Assembly (NCBI GenBank): GCA_947471745.1
Contig: CANJKZ010000010.1
Location: 4,521,001 to 4,585,000, forward strand
DNA length: 64,000 nucleotides
Origin: Closterium sp. Naga37s-1
Taxonomy: Eukaryota; Streptophyta; Zygnematophyceae; Desmidiales; Closteriaceae
Direction: 5' to 3'
Under the pieces are notes generated by a model that ran no database searches, was not told the origin of the DNA, and worked only from the letters and a program-made list of their open reading frames with translations. How positions within the stretch are numbered: the first letter of the stretch is position 1; each line of letters starts with the position of its first letter. Positions 42,184-55,400 of this stretch are shown here, piece after piece. The position numbers and the translations under genes were made by a program.

Positions 42184-42944
42184 ATGGCCTCGCCCGGCCG
42201 CCTCTGGCTCGGCTCTTGGGCTCGCTTCCTATTGGGGCAGCGCCTCGCGCCATATGTTCCCACACCTCCGCACGTGGTTCGGGAGATGCTTCGGCTGGCT
42301 CGTGCCGGACCTGACGACGTGGTTTGCGACCTGGGGTGCGGCGATGGGAGATTGCTGGTAGAAGCCGCGCTAAGACATGGGTCGAGAGGGTTCGGCGTGG
42401 ATTTAAATGCGGAGCTTCTACGGGCAGCTGAAGAAAACATTCAACGGCACGGATTGGCTGACCGAATCGCAGTTTCTTGCCAGGTAGCATCGTGAAAAGG
42501 GTGTGTTTGGATAGGAAAAGAAGGGGAAAGGAGGCGAAAGGAAGGTGGGTAGGGGAAGGGGGAGATGAGATGGGTGAGGGGAGAGGAGATGGGTGCGGGG
42601 AGAAAAACGGGAGGTTAGAGGGGAAATGGCTGGTCAGGTGGCACAAGGTCTCGTTGATAACGTAAGGAATTTTAAGTGCCTTCGCGAGAAAGGTGGCTTG
42701 GGAAGTTAAGTACTGATCAGAACCTATCCGCCCTCTATCCCTGCAGGATTCACTGACGGTGGACCTTCGCGACATATACCTCAGCGAATTCGGTAACCAG
42801 CAGCTGGTTCTTCGCCTGCAGTCGCAGCTGCCCCCGCACAGCCGCGTAGTCTCCTTCTGCTGGAAGTTTCCTGAGAAGTTTCGGCCAGTTGAGGAGAGGA
42901 GAATAGATGGCATTCCGCTTTACCTGTACAAGTTTAGCTACTGA
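42184..42944 (+). CDS. SAM-dependent methyltransferase, small class I
   Basis: Exons 42184-42483 and 42747-42944 (phase 0, donor CAG-GTAGCA, acceptor CTGCAG) give 165 residues. Motif I is VVCDLGCGDGRLLVEAA and motif II FGVDLNAELLRAAEEN; the second exon has LYLSEF-like IYLSEFGNQQLVLRLQ and SRVVSFCWKFPE. The arrangement resembles FAM173/ATPSCKMT-like lysine methyltransferases, though the protein is short and the segment before IYLSEF seems a few residues too brief. ATG at 42184 is preferred to an in-frame TTG further up. The end is altered by a perfect tandem duplication that supplies the present stop codon. Confidence 0.75.
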
Positions 42945-43010
42945 GAAGTTTCGGCCAGTTGAGGAGAGGAGAATAGATGGCATTCCGCTTTACCTGTACA
43001 AGTTTAGCTA
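42871..43010 (+). repeat. Perfect 70-bp tandem duplication across a stop codon
   Basis: 42871-42940 and 42941-43010 are identical (CTGAGAAGTTTCGGCCAGTT...TTTAGCTA). The second copy ends TTT-AGC-TAA, the presumed original end. In the first copy the junction makes TTT-AGC-TAC-TGA, so the protein now ends one residue (Tyr) later. Confidence 0.95.
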
Positions 43011-43363
43011 ACATGGGTGGGGATACGTAATGTACAAAGGCTAGGTAAGATCAGGAGGGAAGTCGTAGGGAAGAGCAAGAAAGTATTGCTAACAGGAGGG
43101 TGATAGGATGTTGCCACAGCCATGTGAGTGTGAGCTCTGGGTGGAGGGTGTTTTGCCATGATTTGGTGGCACGGATTGTGCTGCAGACATTGGCTGCTGG
43201 AGAAATATGGAAGTTCCGCATTAGCCTTAAACCCTGACGCAATTGATGAGGTATTTGCAGATTTCCTAGGTTAGGTGTTTTCACAGAGTAGTGAAGCAAC
43301 GCAGTGCACTAATTGACGTTGGATGAGGGAATGCTTGATTCTAGAATGCGCATGGAGCAGCAG
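43011..43363. other. Convergent intergenic region
   Basis: Between the methyltransferase and the last polymerase exon; no gene recognised. Confidence 0.6.
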
Positions 43364-43450
43364 TCAGCAGTGGGATGGCTGCACGCGCACTGAAATCCCC
43401 ATGGCCCTCATCTCATCAAACAGTAGCTTCACAGCATACGGCATGCACAC
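43364..43450 (-). CDS. RNA polymerase subunit last exon
   Basis: [20 protein letters not shown] then VRVQPSHC and TGA, matching the (V/I)PYAxKLLFxELxxM ending of the family. Two or three decayed copies lie upstream (about 43605-43530, 43700-43640). Confidence 0.85.
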   Translation of the reverse strand: MCMPYAVKLLFDEMRAMGISVRVQPSHC

Positions 43451-46400
43451 CTGTGGGAGGAAGGGGGGCCAGCGAAAGGGGGGAAGGATGGAAGGAAAGC
43501 ATGCATACGTTACATGAGAAATGGTATGCACTTCAACCCCATAGCCCTCAGCTCATCCAACCGAAGCTTCATGACATCACTTTTAAGAATCCTCAGCTGT
43601 GTGCGTGGCCACTATACCAGCACATAAGTGTTTTTCAAACCAGCTTCACGATTTAGGCCATGCACACATGCCCCACGCTGCTTCACGATATAGGCCATGC
43701 ACACATGCCGCACATTCCCTGTGGCATGGCTTACCTCTGTGGTGTTTGTGCTGCTTCCACACGACTGGCACCCAGGGCCATGGCGATCACTCCCCTCTCC
43801 TCCAGGTTACCTTTGCACGCATGCACACATACCGTTACATCACAAACATACCTCTGTGGTGTTCCTGCTGCTTCCACACGACTGGCACCCAGGGCCATGG
43901 TGATCACTCCCCTCTCCTCCAAAGCCACCGAAACCACCAGCAGCAGCATAACCATCAAAACCGCTGCCACCACCACCACCTCCCCCAGGTGCACCTCCCC
44001 CAGAGCCACCCGCCGCAGTGGCGATGAAGCGGCAGGCAGAGCAGACAGTAACGGCGGTGGCGTCTGAGAGGAGCGAGAGGCGCTCAGAGAGGGAGTGCGC
44101 TGCCCCGTGAGCCACCATGCAGTCTCTCTCCATCTCCCCCACCCGCATGCCCCCCTGCTGCGCCCTGCCCTTGGTGGGCTGTCGGGTAGTCATCTGCAAG
44201 GGGTTGGAAGGGATTGTGTGGGGTTGGATGCGGTGAAAGAGAAGGGAAAAGGGGGTCAGGAGAGAAAAAAAGCAGCCAAAGCAGCGGACAGCGACAGCGG
44301 TGTCGTCTGAGAGGAGCGAGAGGCGCTCAGAGAGGGAGTGCGCTGCCCCGTGCGCCACCAGGCAGTCCCTCTCCATCTCCCCCACCTGCATGCCCCCCTG
44401 CTGCGCCCTGCCCTTGGTGGGCTGGCGCGTGGTCATCTGCAACGAGAGGTGCATCATGGAAGTGAAGGGATAGTGAGGGATGGGATGCGGTGAGAGTGGG
44501 TAGACGCATGCTCCCTGCCCCGTGAGCCACCATGCAGTCTCTCTCCATCTCCCCCACCCGCATGCCCCCCTGCTGCGCCCTGCCTTTAGTCGGCTGCCTG
44601 GTGTTCATCTGTTGGGTGTTGGGAGGGATAATGAGGGATGGGATGCGGTGGAAGGGACGGGAGGGTGGGTAGATGCATGATGCATGCCACACACACCATT
44701 GCACCACACACACCACTGCACCACACACCACACTACTGCACCACACATCACCACATAGTACCGCACATCACCGGGGCTCACCTGTTTGGTCCCACTCGCC
44801 CGTGTGGCTCTCTTGTCAGCAGCAAGGTGCTTCAGACGCAGGTAGTGACTGGGTCCCACAAACACCCTCCCCTCCACTATTTTAGGAGCCCTCCCACACA
44901 CACCGCACCGTATGACATTGCACCACACAGCACCGCACAGCACCGCTCGTCACTGCGCATCACTACACCTCACCTGCTTGGTCCCAATGGCCCGTGTGGC
45001 TCTTTTGTCGGCTGCCAGGTGCTTCAGACGCAGGTAGTGAGTGGGGCCCACAAACACGTTCCCGTCATTCCATCCACTCTGCTTTAGGACCCACACACAC
45101 ACCGCACACACCACTGAACCGCACAGCACCGCACATCACCGCATCTCACCTGCTTGGTCCCTATGGCCCTTGTGGCTCTCTTGTCAGCTGCCAGATGTTT
45201 CAGCCGCAGGTAGTGAGTGGGGCCGACAAACACCCTTCCCTCCATCTCTTGTCCTGTCACCCCACAGTACGCAATGTCTTTGCCCAAGTCAAGAGGAGAG
45301 TAGCCGCAACTGGAAGGAGGGATGGGTGAGGAGGGTAGAAAAAGGGTTGGTCTCAATAGCCTGTGTGGCTCGCTTGTCGGATGCCAGGTGCTTCAGACGC
45401 AGGTAGTGAGTGGGGCCCACAAACACTCTCCCTTCCATATCCCGCCCCGTCACTCCGCAGTGAGCAGCGTGCCTGCCCAAATCGAAAGTTGAATAGCCGC
45501 AACTGGTGGTAGAGAGAGACAGGGTTGACTTTTGAGTCGACTCAAAAGTCAACTCAGCGTGCCTGCCCACATCGAGAGTTGAATAGCCGCAACTGGTGGT
45601 AGAGAGAGACGGGGAAGAGGAGAGGACAGGGGCGCTATCAGGACAGAAGACAGGAGACATCTGATGCCAACATCTGATGCTAACATCTGATGCTAACATC
45701 TGATGCTAACATCTGATGCTAACATCTGATGCTAACATCTGATGCTAACATCTGATGCTAACATCTGATGCTAACATCTGATGCTAACATCTGATGCTAA
45801 CATCTGATGCTAACATCTGATGCTAACATCTGATGCTAACATCTGATGCATGTCAGGATCTTTCTCACTGGTATTGGTGGTAGGGATGGGTGGAAGGGGG
45901 AGGTATCATGAGGAGCGTGGCAGTGGGAAAGGGTGGGGATGGGGTGGAAAGGGTGGGGATGGGGTGGAAAGGGTGGGGATGGGGTGGAAAGGGTGGGGAT
46001 GGGGTGGAAAGGGTGGGGATGGGGTGGAAAGGGTGGGGATGGGGTGGAAAGGGTGGGGATGGGGTGGAAAGGGTGGGGATGGGGTGGAAATTTTGTACTC
46101 ATTGGCAGAAAAGGGGTGAATGGTGAACAGCGAGCAGCCGCTGCTGTGCTTCACTCAGCAGGTTCGAGCCTTAGAGGTGTCAGAGGAGCAAGTGTAGAAG
46201 GAGGAGAGTGTGTAAGCAGCCAGAGAAGGAAGGGAAGCAGCCCGAGAAGGAGGGGAAGCAGCCAGAGAAGGAGGGGAAGCAGCCCGAGAAGGAGGGGAAG
46301 CAGCCAGAGAAGGAGGGGAAGCAGCCAGAGAAGAAGGGGACGGATGTACCTGCGCAGCCGCTGCTGTGCTTCGGACAGAAGGTCCGACCCCCAAAGGTCC

Positions 46401-49400
46401 GAGGAGAAGGAGGAGATGCTCTTATTGCCGCTTGTCTCTTGCACGGGGGAGCATGCCACCTGACAAGAGACAAGCATGGATGAACAACAGACGACGGAGG
46501 GTGGAGGGATCCGGTAGGTATTGCTTCAAAAATCGACTCTAATAAAACACCGAGTGCGCAGCATGAGAGTCTTGTGGGAACCCATTTGAGTCAACGAAAA
46601 AATAGCAACAGGGTGCACGAACAGAGCAAGAAAAGATTGTGAAACCAGCGTATGTTTTTTGAGAATTCTCAAAAAACATACGGGTCTGTGCTGTCTGTAC
46701 CTTGGCGAAGAGTGCTTCCATGACTTGCCCCAGTGTCATGCGGGAGGGCAGCGCGTGTGTTGATCACCGGACCCAGTACCGCCCCTACCAGTGTTCCCAC
46801 TGCTGTGGGTGCGGTGTAGTGCAGTGCAGCTCGGTGCGGTGCAGCGCGGAGATGACCGTACCTTAGCAAAGAGTGCTTCCATGACTTGTCCCAGTGTCAT
46901 GCGGGAGGGCAGCGCGTGTGGGTTGATCACCAGATCAGGTACCACCCCTTGCAGTGCCTGTCCCACTGGTGTAGGTGCGGTGCAATGCAGTGCAAGGCAG
47001 TATATTGTGGTGGAGCATGGTGCAGTGCAGGATGGTGCTGTACATACCTTGGCGAACAGTGCTTCCATGACTTGCCCCAGCGTCATGCGGGAGGGCAGCG
47101 CGTGTCGGTTGATCACCAGATCAGGTACCACCCCTAGCGGGGCTCCCACTGCTGGGTGCGGTGCAGTCCGGTGCAATGCGGTGCATTGTGGTGCATTGCG
47201 GTGCGAGCTGGTGCTGTACATACCTTAGCGAACAGTGCTTCCATGACTTGCCCCAGTGTCATGCGGGAGGGCAGCGCGTGTGGGTTGATCACCAGATCAG
47301 GTATCACTCCTAGTGGGGCTCCCACTGCTGCAGCGCCAGCAGCAGTTGAATTTGCATTTGCAGGAGCACCAGCACCAGCAGCGGCAGCACTGGCAGCACC
47401 AGCAGCAGCACCGCCAGAAGCACCAGGGGCTTTAAAAGAGGAACTGATTCTGGCAACGGCATCGAACCAGGGCAGGTCGTGGGAGGGCAGCACGCGGCCA
47501 ATCACTCCCTTCTGCCCGTGCCGGCTCGTCAGCTTGTCCCCCACCTCTGGTCGGAGCGTGGCTCTCAGACGCACCTTGGGAGGGAAGAGAGAAGGGAAGG
47601 GAGGGGGAAGAGACCGTGGCAGTGTCTCTCAGAGACGCCAGCACACTAACGTGGCCCAATAACTCCCTTCTGGCCGTGCCGACTCGTGAGCTTGTCCCCC
47701 ACCTCTGGTCGGAGGGTGGCCCTCAGACGCACCTAGGGACAGAAGAAAGTGGAAGAAAGTGGGTGGGGTGGGGGGAAGGAGATGAGAGGAGAAAATTTTG
47801 CAAAGAGCAGATTGAATCACAGCATGAAACGATGGCAAAAACAAGGGCGTGACTGCCATCAAGGGCGTGACTGCCATCAAGGGCTCTCAATCACCCTGTG
47901 ACTGCCATCAAGGGCTCTCAATCACCCTGTGATTGAGACTGCCACCCACCATGGGATTTTTGAGAATTCTCAAAAATCACCCTGTGATTGAGACTGCCAC
48001 ACACCATGACTGCCATGTCGCATGGCGTGACTGGTCCGTGTCCATGCGAGCAGCGTCCACTATTACGCCTCCCCCTTCCACCCAGAGACTGACTGTCACA
48101 ACCCCAGACTCACTCTGTGCGTGAGAGGGTGAGACTCACCCTCCCCAGCCGCGTGCCATGACTGTCCGTGTCCATGCGAGCAGCATCCACTATGCCGCCT
48201 CTCCCCTCCACACCCACAGACAGCCATCCCCACAGACTCACTCTGTGCGCGAGTGGTAATTAAGCTGCCCAGCCATACCCAGAGACTCACCCTCCCCAGG
48301 CGCACGCCATGACTGTCCGTGTCCATGCGAGCAGCATCCACTATGCCGCCTCCCCCCTCCACCTGAGACACCATGAGGTTACGCACTTTTTCCTCCTCCC
48401 CTGTGGCAGTCAGGCAGGGCGGCTGGAGGGGAGAGGATGGGAGAGAAGGGCGGGATGCGGGGTGAGGAGGCGATATGCAAGCAGCGTCCACTACACCGCC
48501 TCCCCCTTCCACCTGCGACACCATGAGACTACAAACTTTCTCCTCCTCCCCTGTGGCCGTGACTCGAGGCGGCTGGAGGGGAGGGGAGGGGAGAGAAGGG
48601 CGGGATGCGGGGTGAGGAGGCGACATGCAAGCAGCGTCCACTACGCCGCCTCCCCCTTCTACCTGAGACACCATGAGACTACGAACCTGGGACACCATGA
48701 ACCTGGGTTCGTCCTTCCCCTTTCCCCCTTCCCCCATCCCCCTTCCCCCATCCCCCTTCCCCCTGGCAAGCGGTTCGTAGTCTCATGAGAAAGAAGAGGC
48801 GGGGCGGTTGGAAAGAGGGAGCGAGAAGGAGTGGAGAGGGGAAGGGTAGAAGCGGGGAGTGGAAAGAGGAGAGACGGTGTTAATGCAGTGGAGAGCTGAA
48901 AAACTGCTTGTTCCTTGACAGTGTTTTGGCTCTAGACATGACCCTAATATGCACGACTTTGGACTCTAGATATGCACTCACCCCAGCAAAATGCCTTTGC
49001 ACTCACCCCAGCAAAAACGTTTACTCACCCCAGCCGCCACGTGGCCAATCAGAACGGCTCTCTCCCTCCCCCCAAACACACCTCGATCCGCCACACTCCT
49101 CCCCCACACCCCCGCGCTCCCTCCCCCCACGCCCGAGCTACAGTAAACCCTAATCCCTGCCACCTCCCCTCCCGTTGCCCCCTCCACTGCGCCTGTCCCT
49201 CCTGCCGCTGCTCCCCCAACCGCCTCTCCTGTTGCCCCTCCCCCCATGCCTGTCCCCTCTCCCCCATCGCCTGTTCCCCCCCCAACCACTTCTCCCGGCC
49301 ACAGCAACGGATGGCCCACTTTTGGAAGCCCATTCTCCCCCAGATGATCATATTGGGACCATCTCTTAGGCCTCTCCTGCCGCTCCATGCGCTCCCCGTG

Positions 49401-52400
49401 ATGATCTCCTCGCCCCCCTCTCCTTCCCCCTCTGCCTTCCCGGAATTCTCCGTCTCCTCTTCCCCTCCCCCTCCCCCTGCCCCTGCCCCTGCCCCTGCCT
49501 CTTTCGCTCCCCCCAAAGCTTCTCCCTTCTTCATCTGCCCCATCTCCTCCCCCACCTCCTCCCCCATCTCCCCCCCATCCGCCTCCCCCTACTCCCCCCC
49601 ATCGGTTCCCCCCATCTCTATCTCCCCTGACACCACGCTCTCCCCCTCCTCCACCTTCCCCTTCTCCACCTTCCCCCCAACCGCCTCCCCCTCCTCCCCC
49701 CCATCCACCTCCCCCCGATCCGCCTCCCCCCCATCCACTCCCCCTTCCTCCATCTCCCCCTCCCCCGTCACCCTGCTCCCTGTCTCCCCACGAATCGTTT
49801 CCCCTCCCCCTTCCCCTTCCCCTCCCGCGACCCCTCCCCCTTCCTCCCCTCCCCCTCCACCCCCTTTCCCCCCCTCCTCCCTCATCTCCCCCGTCCTCTC
49901 TACCTCTCCACCCATCTTCACCTCCTCTTCCGCCTCCCCACCCATCCCCACCACCCCCTCCTCCTCCCCACCCATCCCCACCACCCCCTCCTCCTCCCCA
50001 CCCGTCCTCTCCATCTCTTGTGTTCCCACCAGCCGCATCACCCTCACTCTGCCCTCTCTCCTTACCCCAACCTCCCCCGCCCCACCCTCCTCCCCCTCCC
50101 CCTCCTCCTCCCTCTCCCCCTCCTCCTTTCTCTCCCCCTCCTCCTCCCCATCCCCCCTCTCCACCACCTCCTCTCCACCCCCCTCCAGCACCAGCAGCAC
50201 CAGCACCAGCGGCAGCATCACCCGTACCACCCCAACCACCCCCACCATCACCAGCACCATCAGCACCCTCAGCCGTACCACCCCAGCCACTCCCACCACC
50301 ACCAGCGGCAGCATCACCACCCCAACCACCCCCACAACCACCAGCACCATCAGCACCATCACCCCTACCACCCCAACCACTCCCACCACCAGCAGCAGCA
50401 GCATCAGCACCACCCCAACCACTCCCACCCTCACCAGCAGCACTACCACCAGCAGCAGCATCACCTGCAGCAGCAGCACCACCCCAACCACCCGCACCAT
50501 CACCAGCGGCAGCACCATCACCCCAACCACTCCCACGAGCACCACCATTACGAGCAGCACCATCACTGCCCCAACCACCCCCACCCTCACCAGCAGCAGC
50601 ACCACCAGCGGCAGCATCACCCGTACCACCCCAACCACCCCCACTAGCAGCAACAGCAGCACCATCCCAACCACCCCGACTAGCAGCAACAGCACCAGAT
50701 GCATCACCAGCACCACCACCCCAACCATCCCCACCCTCACCAGCACCACCAGCACCAGCTGCAGCACCTGTACCACCCCAACCACCCCCACCAGCACCGC
50801 CGCAACCAGCACCACCACCATCACCCTTACCACCCCAACCACCCCCACCATCACCAGCAGCAGAACCACCATCCCAACCAGCCCCACCAGCAGCACCAGC
50901 AGAACCAGCAGCAGCACCACCACCAGCAGCACCAGCAGCACCACCAGCAGCACCACCAGCAGCACCACCAGCAGCATCACCAGCAGCATCACCAGCGGCA
51001 GCACCACCACCCCAACCACCCTCACCAGCAGCACCAGCACCACCAGCGGCAGCATCACCCGTACCACCCCAGCCACCCCCACTAGCAGCAACAGCACCAG
51101 ATGCATCACCAGCACCACCACCCCAACCATCCCCACCATCAACAGCACCACCAGCAGCAGCAGCACCATCCGTACCACCCCAACCGCCCCCACCACCACC
51201 AGCATCAGCATCAGCAGTCCCCCACCCACCACGATTAGCACCACCAACACCCCAGCCTCCTCCCCGTCCTCCTCCTCCCCCACTGCCATTCAACTCACCA
51301 CCCTCGTCACCCTCCTTATCATTCGCACCCCACCCCCCTGCTTGTGTTGCTGCTGCTGCTCCTCCCTCTCTTCCTCTATCCTCCTCGTCTCTACCTTCCT
51401 CACCCCAACCACCAACATCACCAGCATCAGCAGCACCATTATCAGCGCCATTAGCACCAGCAGCAGCACCCCACCCTCCCCCTCCTCCACTGTCATTCAA
51501 CCCACCACCCGCGTCCCCCTCCTTGTCACTTGCACCCCACCCCCCTGCTTCTTCTTCAGCTGCTGCTGCTCCTCCTCCTTCTCTTCCTGTGTCCTCCTCA
51601 TTACCCCATCCGCCGCTCTCCCCACCCTCACCACCACTCTTACCACCACCCCCATTACCACCCCAACCATCATCCCCACCACCACCCCCACCATCACCCT
51701 CACCACTCCCACCAGCATCACCACCCCAACCATCACCACCATCCCTACGAGCAGCAGTATCAGCAGCACCACTCCCCCACTCGCCACCACGACCAATACC
51801 ATCACTATTATTCGCACCAGCGGCAGCAGCACCATCACCATCACCATCACCATCACCATCACCACCACCACCACCACCACCACCACCACCACCACCACCA
51901 CCACCACCACCACCACCACCACCACCACCACCACCACCACCACCACCACCACCACCACCACCACCACCACCACCACCACCACCACCACCACCACCACCAC
52001 CACCACCACCACCACCACCACCACCACCACCACCACCACCACCACCACCACCACCACCACCACCACCACCACCACCACCACCACCACCACCACCACCACC
52101 ACCACCACCCCACCCACCATCACCATCCTCCCCACCTTCAGCAGCACCAGCAGCAGCATCAGCAGCATCACTCCTGCACCTGCCACCACTGTTATCCGCA
52201 CCATCGGCAGCAGAAGCAGCAGTACCATCACCCTCACCCCATCCAACACCCCCACCCTCCGCCCTCTCACTTCCGCCCCACCCACCATTCCCACCCTCCT
52301 TCTCACTCCTCTCACCCCACCCTGCTGCTGCTTCTTCTCCTCCTTCTCCTGCTGACCCTGACCCTCCTCCTTGCTCCCCCCATCCACCCGTCGCTTGATT

Positions 52401-55400
52401 CACTGCCACGTCATCATCTTGCTTGGCCGCCACATCCTCATCATCTTGCCACGTGGCATCCTTCTCGTCAGCCTGCGCCATCGCCACGTCAGCATTATCA
52501 TCATCTTGCGTAAGATCTATCGGCTCCGCCTTAGCTCGCAGAGGTCGTCCCTCGCCTTTTCTCCCTCTCTTTCCTCTACTCTGCCTATCACCATCACCAG
52601 CAAAGGCACTACCATCACCACCATTGGCACCACCACCAGCACCACCAACATCATCATCGCTATCAGTAAGACCATCCGCATCCCACCCCGCACGCCCAGC
52701 CTTCCCTGCAGCCGCCTTTTGAGGCGCCTCAGAAGTGGCACCACCAGCACCAGCAGCAGCACTGGCACCACCAGCAGCAGCAGCAGCACTGGCACCACCA
52801 GCACCAGCAGCAGCAGTGCCACCAGCAGAAGCACCGGCACCAGCAGCATCAGCATCATTATCGCTATCGGTAAGACCATCCGCGTCCCATCCCGCGTGCC
52901 CAGCTTTTCCCGAAGCAGCAGCTAATCCCGCTCCTTCCCCTCCTCCCTCTCCTCCCATTCCTCCCCCTCCTTCCCCTTCCCCTCCGCCTCCTCCCCCTCC
53001 TCCCCATCCTCCCGTTCCTCCTCCTGTACCCGCCTCACCTGTCCCCCCATCCCCTCCCCATCCAGTGTGCTCATCTCCCCCTCCCCCTCCCCCTCCCCAA
53101 CCTCCCCCCACCTCTCCCCCTCCCCCTCCCCAGCCTCCCCCCGCGTCCCCCCCTCCCCCTCCCCAAGCCTCGGCCCCCCCGTCTCCACCTCCCCCCCAAC
53201 CCCCCTCTCCGCCCCCTCCTTCCCCATTCCCTCTCCCCCACCCCCCACCACCTCCCCCTTCCACTCCCTTCCCTCCCCACCCATCCGCACCCCCCTCTTC
53301 TACCTCCATCTCCCCCACACCAACTCCCAAACCAGCAGGCTCGGCTGCCCCGGGCCAAGCTGCACCCGACCCCCCGTCCAGGCTCGGCTTGCCGAACCTC
53401 CAGGTCACTTCCACCTTGCCCCGACCAGCCTTGCCCTGCCACGTTTGGCGAGTAAGAAAGAGAGTTTAGATGACAAGAATTTGGTAGGTAGGGTGACCGA
53501 TTCTGCTCTTCCACGAAGCATCTTGAGACGTCTCAGAAATGAGGTCGTTTTTGAGGCGCCTCAAAAACGACCTCAAGAATTGGGTAGGTAGGGTGACTGA
53601 TTCTGCTCCTCCACAAAGCATCTTGAGACGTCTCAGAAATTGCCCTTCTGAGGCACATCTGCTGGTTTCAAACCTCCTTCACCCCAGAGGCGTCACCACC
53701 ATTGGCACCACCACGTCTATCTATACAGCTCAGCTCACCTCCTCTTCCACGAAGCTTCTGAAGGTGGTGCTGCCGAACAGCCCTCTGTCAACTGACGCCT
53801 GGTTGATGATCAGTGCATCCTCCTGATGGGGGGAGAGGGGAGGGGATAGGGTTAGACAGCAACAGACAACAATGACATTTGAGGCGCCTCAAAAAACGTT
53901 CTCTGAAGGTGGTGCTGCCAAACAGCCCTCTGTCGAGTGACGCCTGGTTGATGATCAACACGTCCTCCTGATTGGTGGGAAGGGAGGGAGGGTAAAGGGG
54001 AGAAGGGAAGAGAGGAGAGGATTGAGAAGGAACAACGAAGGCATTCATTGAAGCACCCAAACAGCCCAGCAGTGCAGTGCAGCAGCAGAGGGAGAAACGT
54101 ACCCTCATGACACCCACTCGAACCCACCCGCACAGCATCAAACCAAGTTAAATCCCACAGCACCGCACTGTACCTGGTTGTATCCAGCGCTCATCACGGC
54201 GACAATGGCGTTCTGCCCATTGGGGAAGTCTGAAAGCCCACTGGCGATTTCAGCAATTCTGGATGCAACGAGTGGCCGCTGCGGGTAGTGCAGCGCGAAG
54301 AGCGTGCGGTCGGCGCGATGGGGGAGGTTGTATGGTGGCATGCCCATGGCCTGTGGGAGGAGGCAGGAGGAGGAGAAGGGGGAAAGAGGAAATAGGAAAA
54401 ACGGAATGGGGAGGGGGGGTTGGGGGCAGTGCAAAACGAAGCCATTGTGATTCACAAAAGGGAAAGTCGATGCAATTGCGCCAAACATAAGCAAAGGATG
54501 GATATTTCACTTACTTTTAATCAAACCCTACGATTAAGGAAGTGCCTCTTTCTGACACACCTGTTTGAACATGTGAGCAGCGCCAGTGCTGCGAGAAATG
54601 CCGTTATGATTCACAAAAGGGAGAGCCGACGCAATCACGCCAAACATGAGCTCTGGGTGAATCTCCACATGGGAGTAACGTGCAGACGCGTTAAAGCGAG
54701 CAGATGCGGCCAAACCAGGCGAGTCTCGAAGAAATGACGACAGAGACAGAGTAGAGTCGGGAGACTGCTGCCGAACGTCCCGTGCCGCACCGTCGTCTAT
54801 ATCCTTCAGGCTTGTTTCAGAGAGTTCCTTGCGCTGCTCTGCAGCTAGGAGTGGTTCTGCTGGGGCAGCAACGCAGTTAGCCGCCTCCTCTTCTGCATCT
54901 ACATACTCGACTGCCCCTGATGCGAGCATGCCCTGCCATGCCTGCCCCCAGCCGTAGCTGTTCCAGCTGCTGCTCATACTGTGAGGCAGGTCGATGGGCG
55001 GCTGTTGCAGCAGCAAGGGGCGGAGGATGCGACCAGGGGAGGAGGCGAGGTGCAGGGCGTGCAGGGCGGGGTGATAGGCCATGCCCAGCTGACAGGGGGT
55101 GCAGGGGAGTGAGAGGACACAGTGAAATAGGGTGAAAAGATAAAAAAAAAGGGGAAAGTGAAAATCGGCAACAAGAGAAGAAGGGGAAGACCAGTGAGTA
55201 GCAGAAGGTTGGGTATAAAAGCAGTCATACGGTAGTAGCTGGACTTTACAAGGAAAGAAACCAGGTCAGCATGCGTGCCCATGTCGGCTTGTGGTGCGCG
55301 CCGCGCGCACCAAGTGGACTGAAAGGAGGTGGACAGGAAGGGAATGTATGAGCTTATGAGCTCTTAGAAGGGAGGTGGACAGGAAGGGAATACACACCTC

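Noticed and set aside
51859-52113. 84-residue poly-Trp ORF
   Set aside because: Pure translation of the CAC repeat in another frame.
48972-52398. Very long plus-strand ORFs rich in Pro, Thr, Ser or His
   Set aside because: They are mirror translations of the Gly/Trp-coding repeat on the minus strand. They contain no conserved block, whereas the minus frame joins two polymerase motifs.
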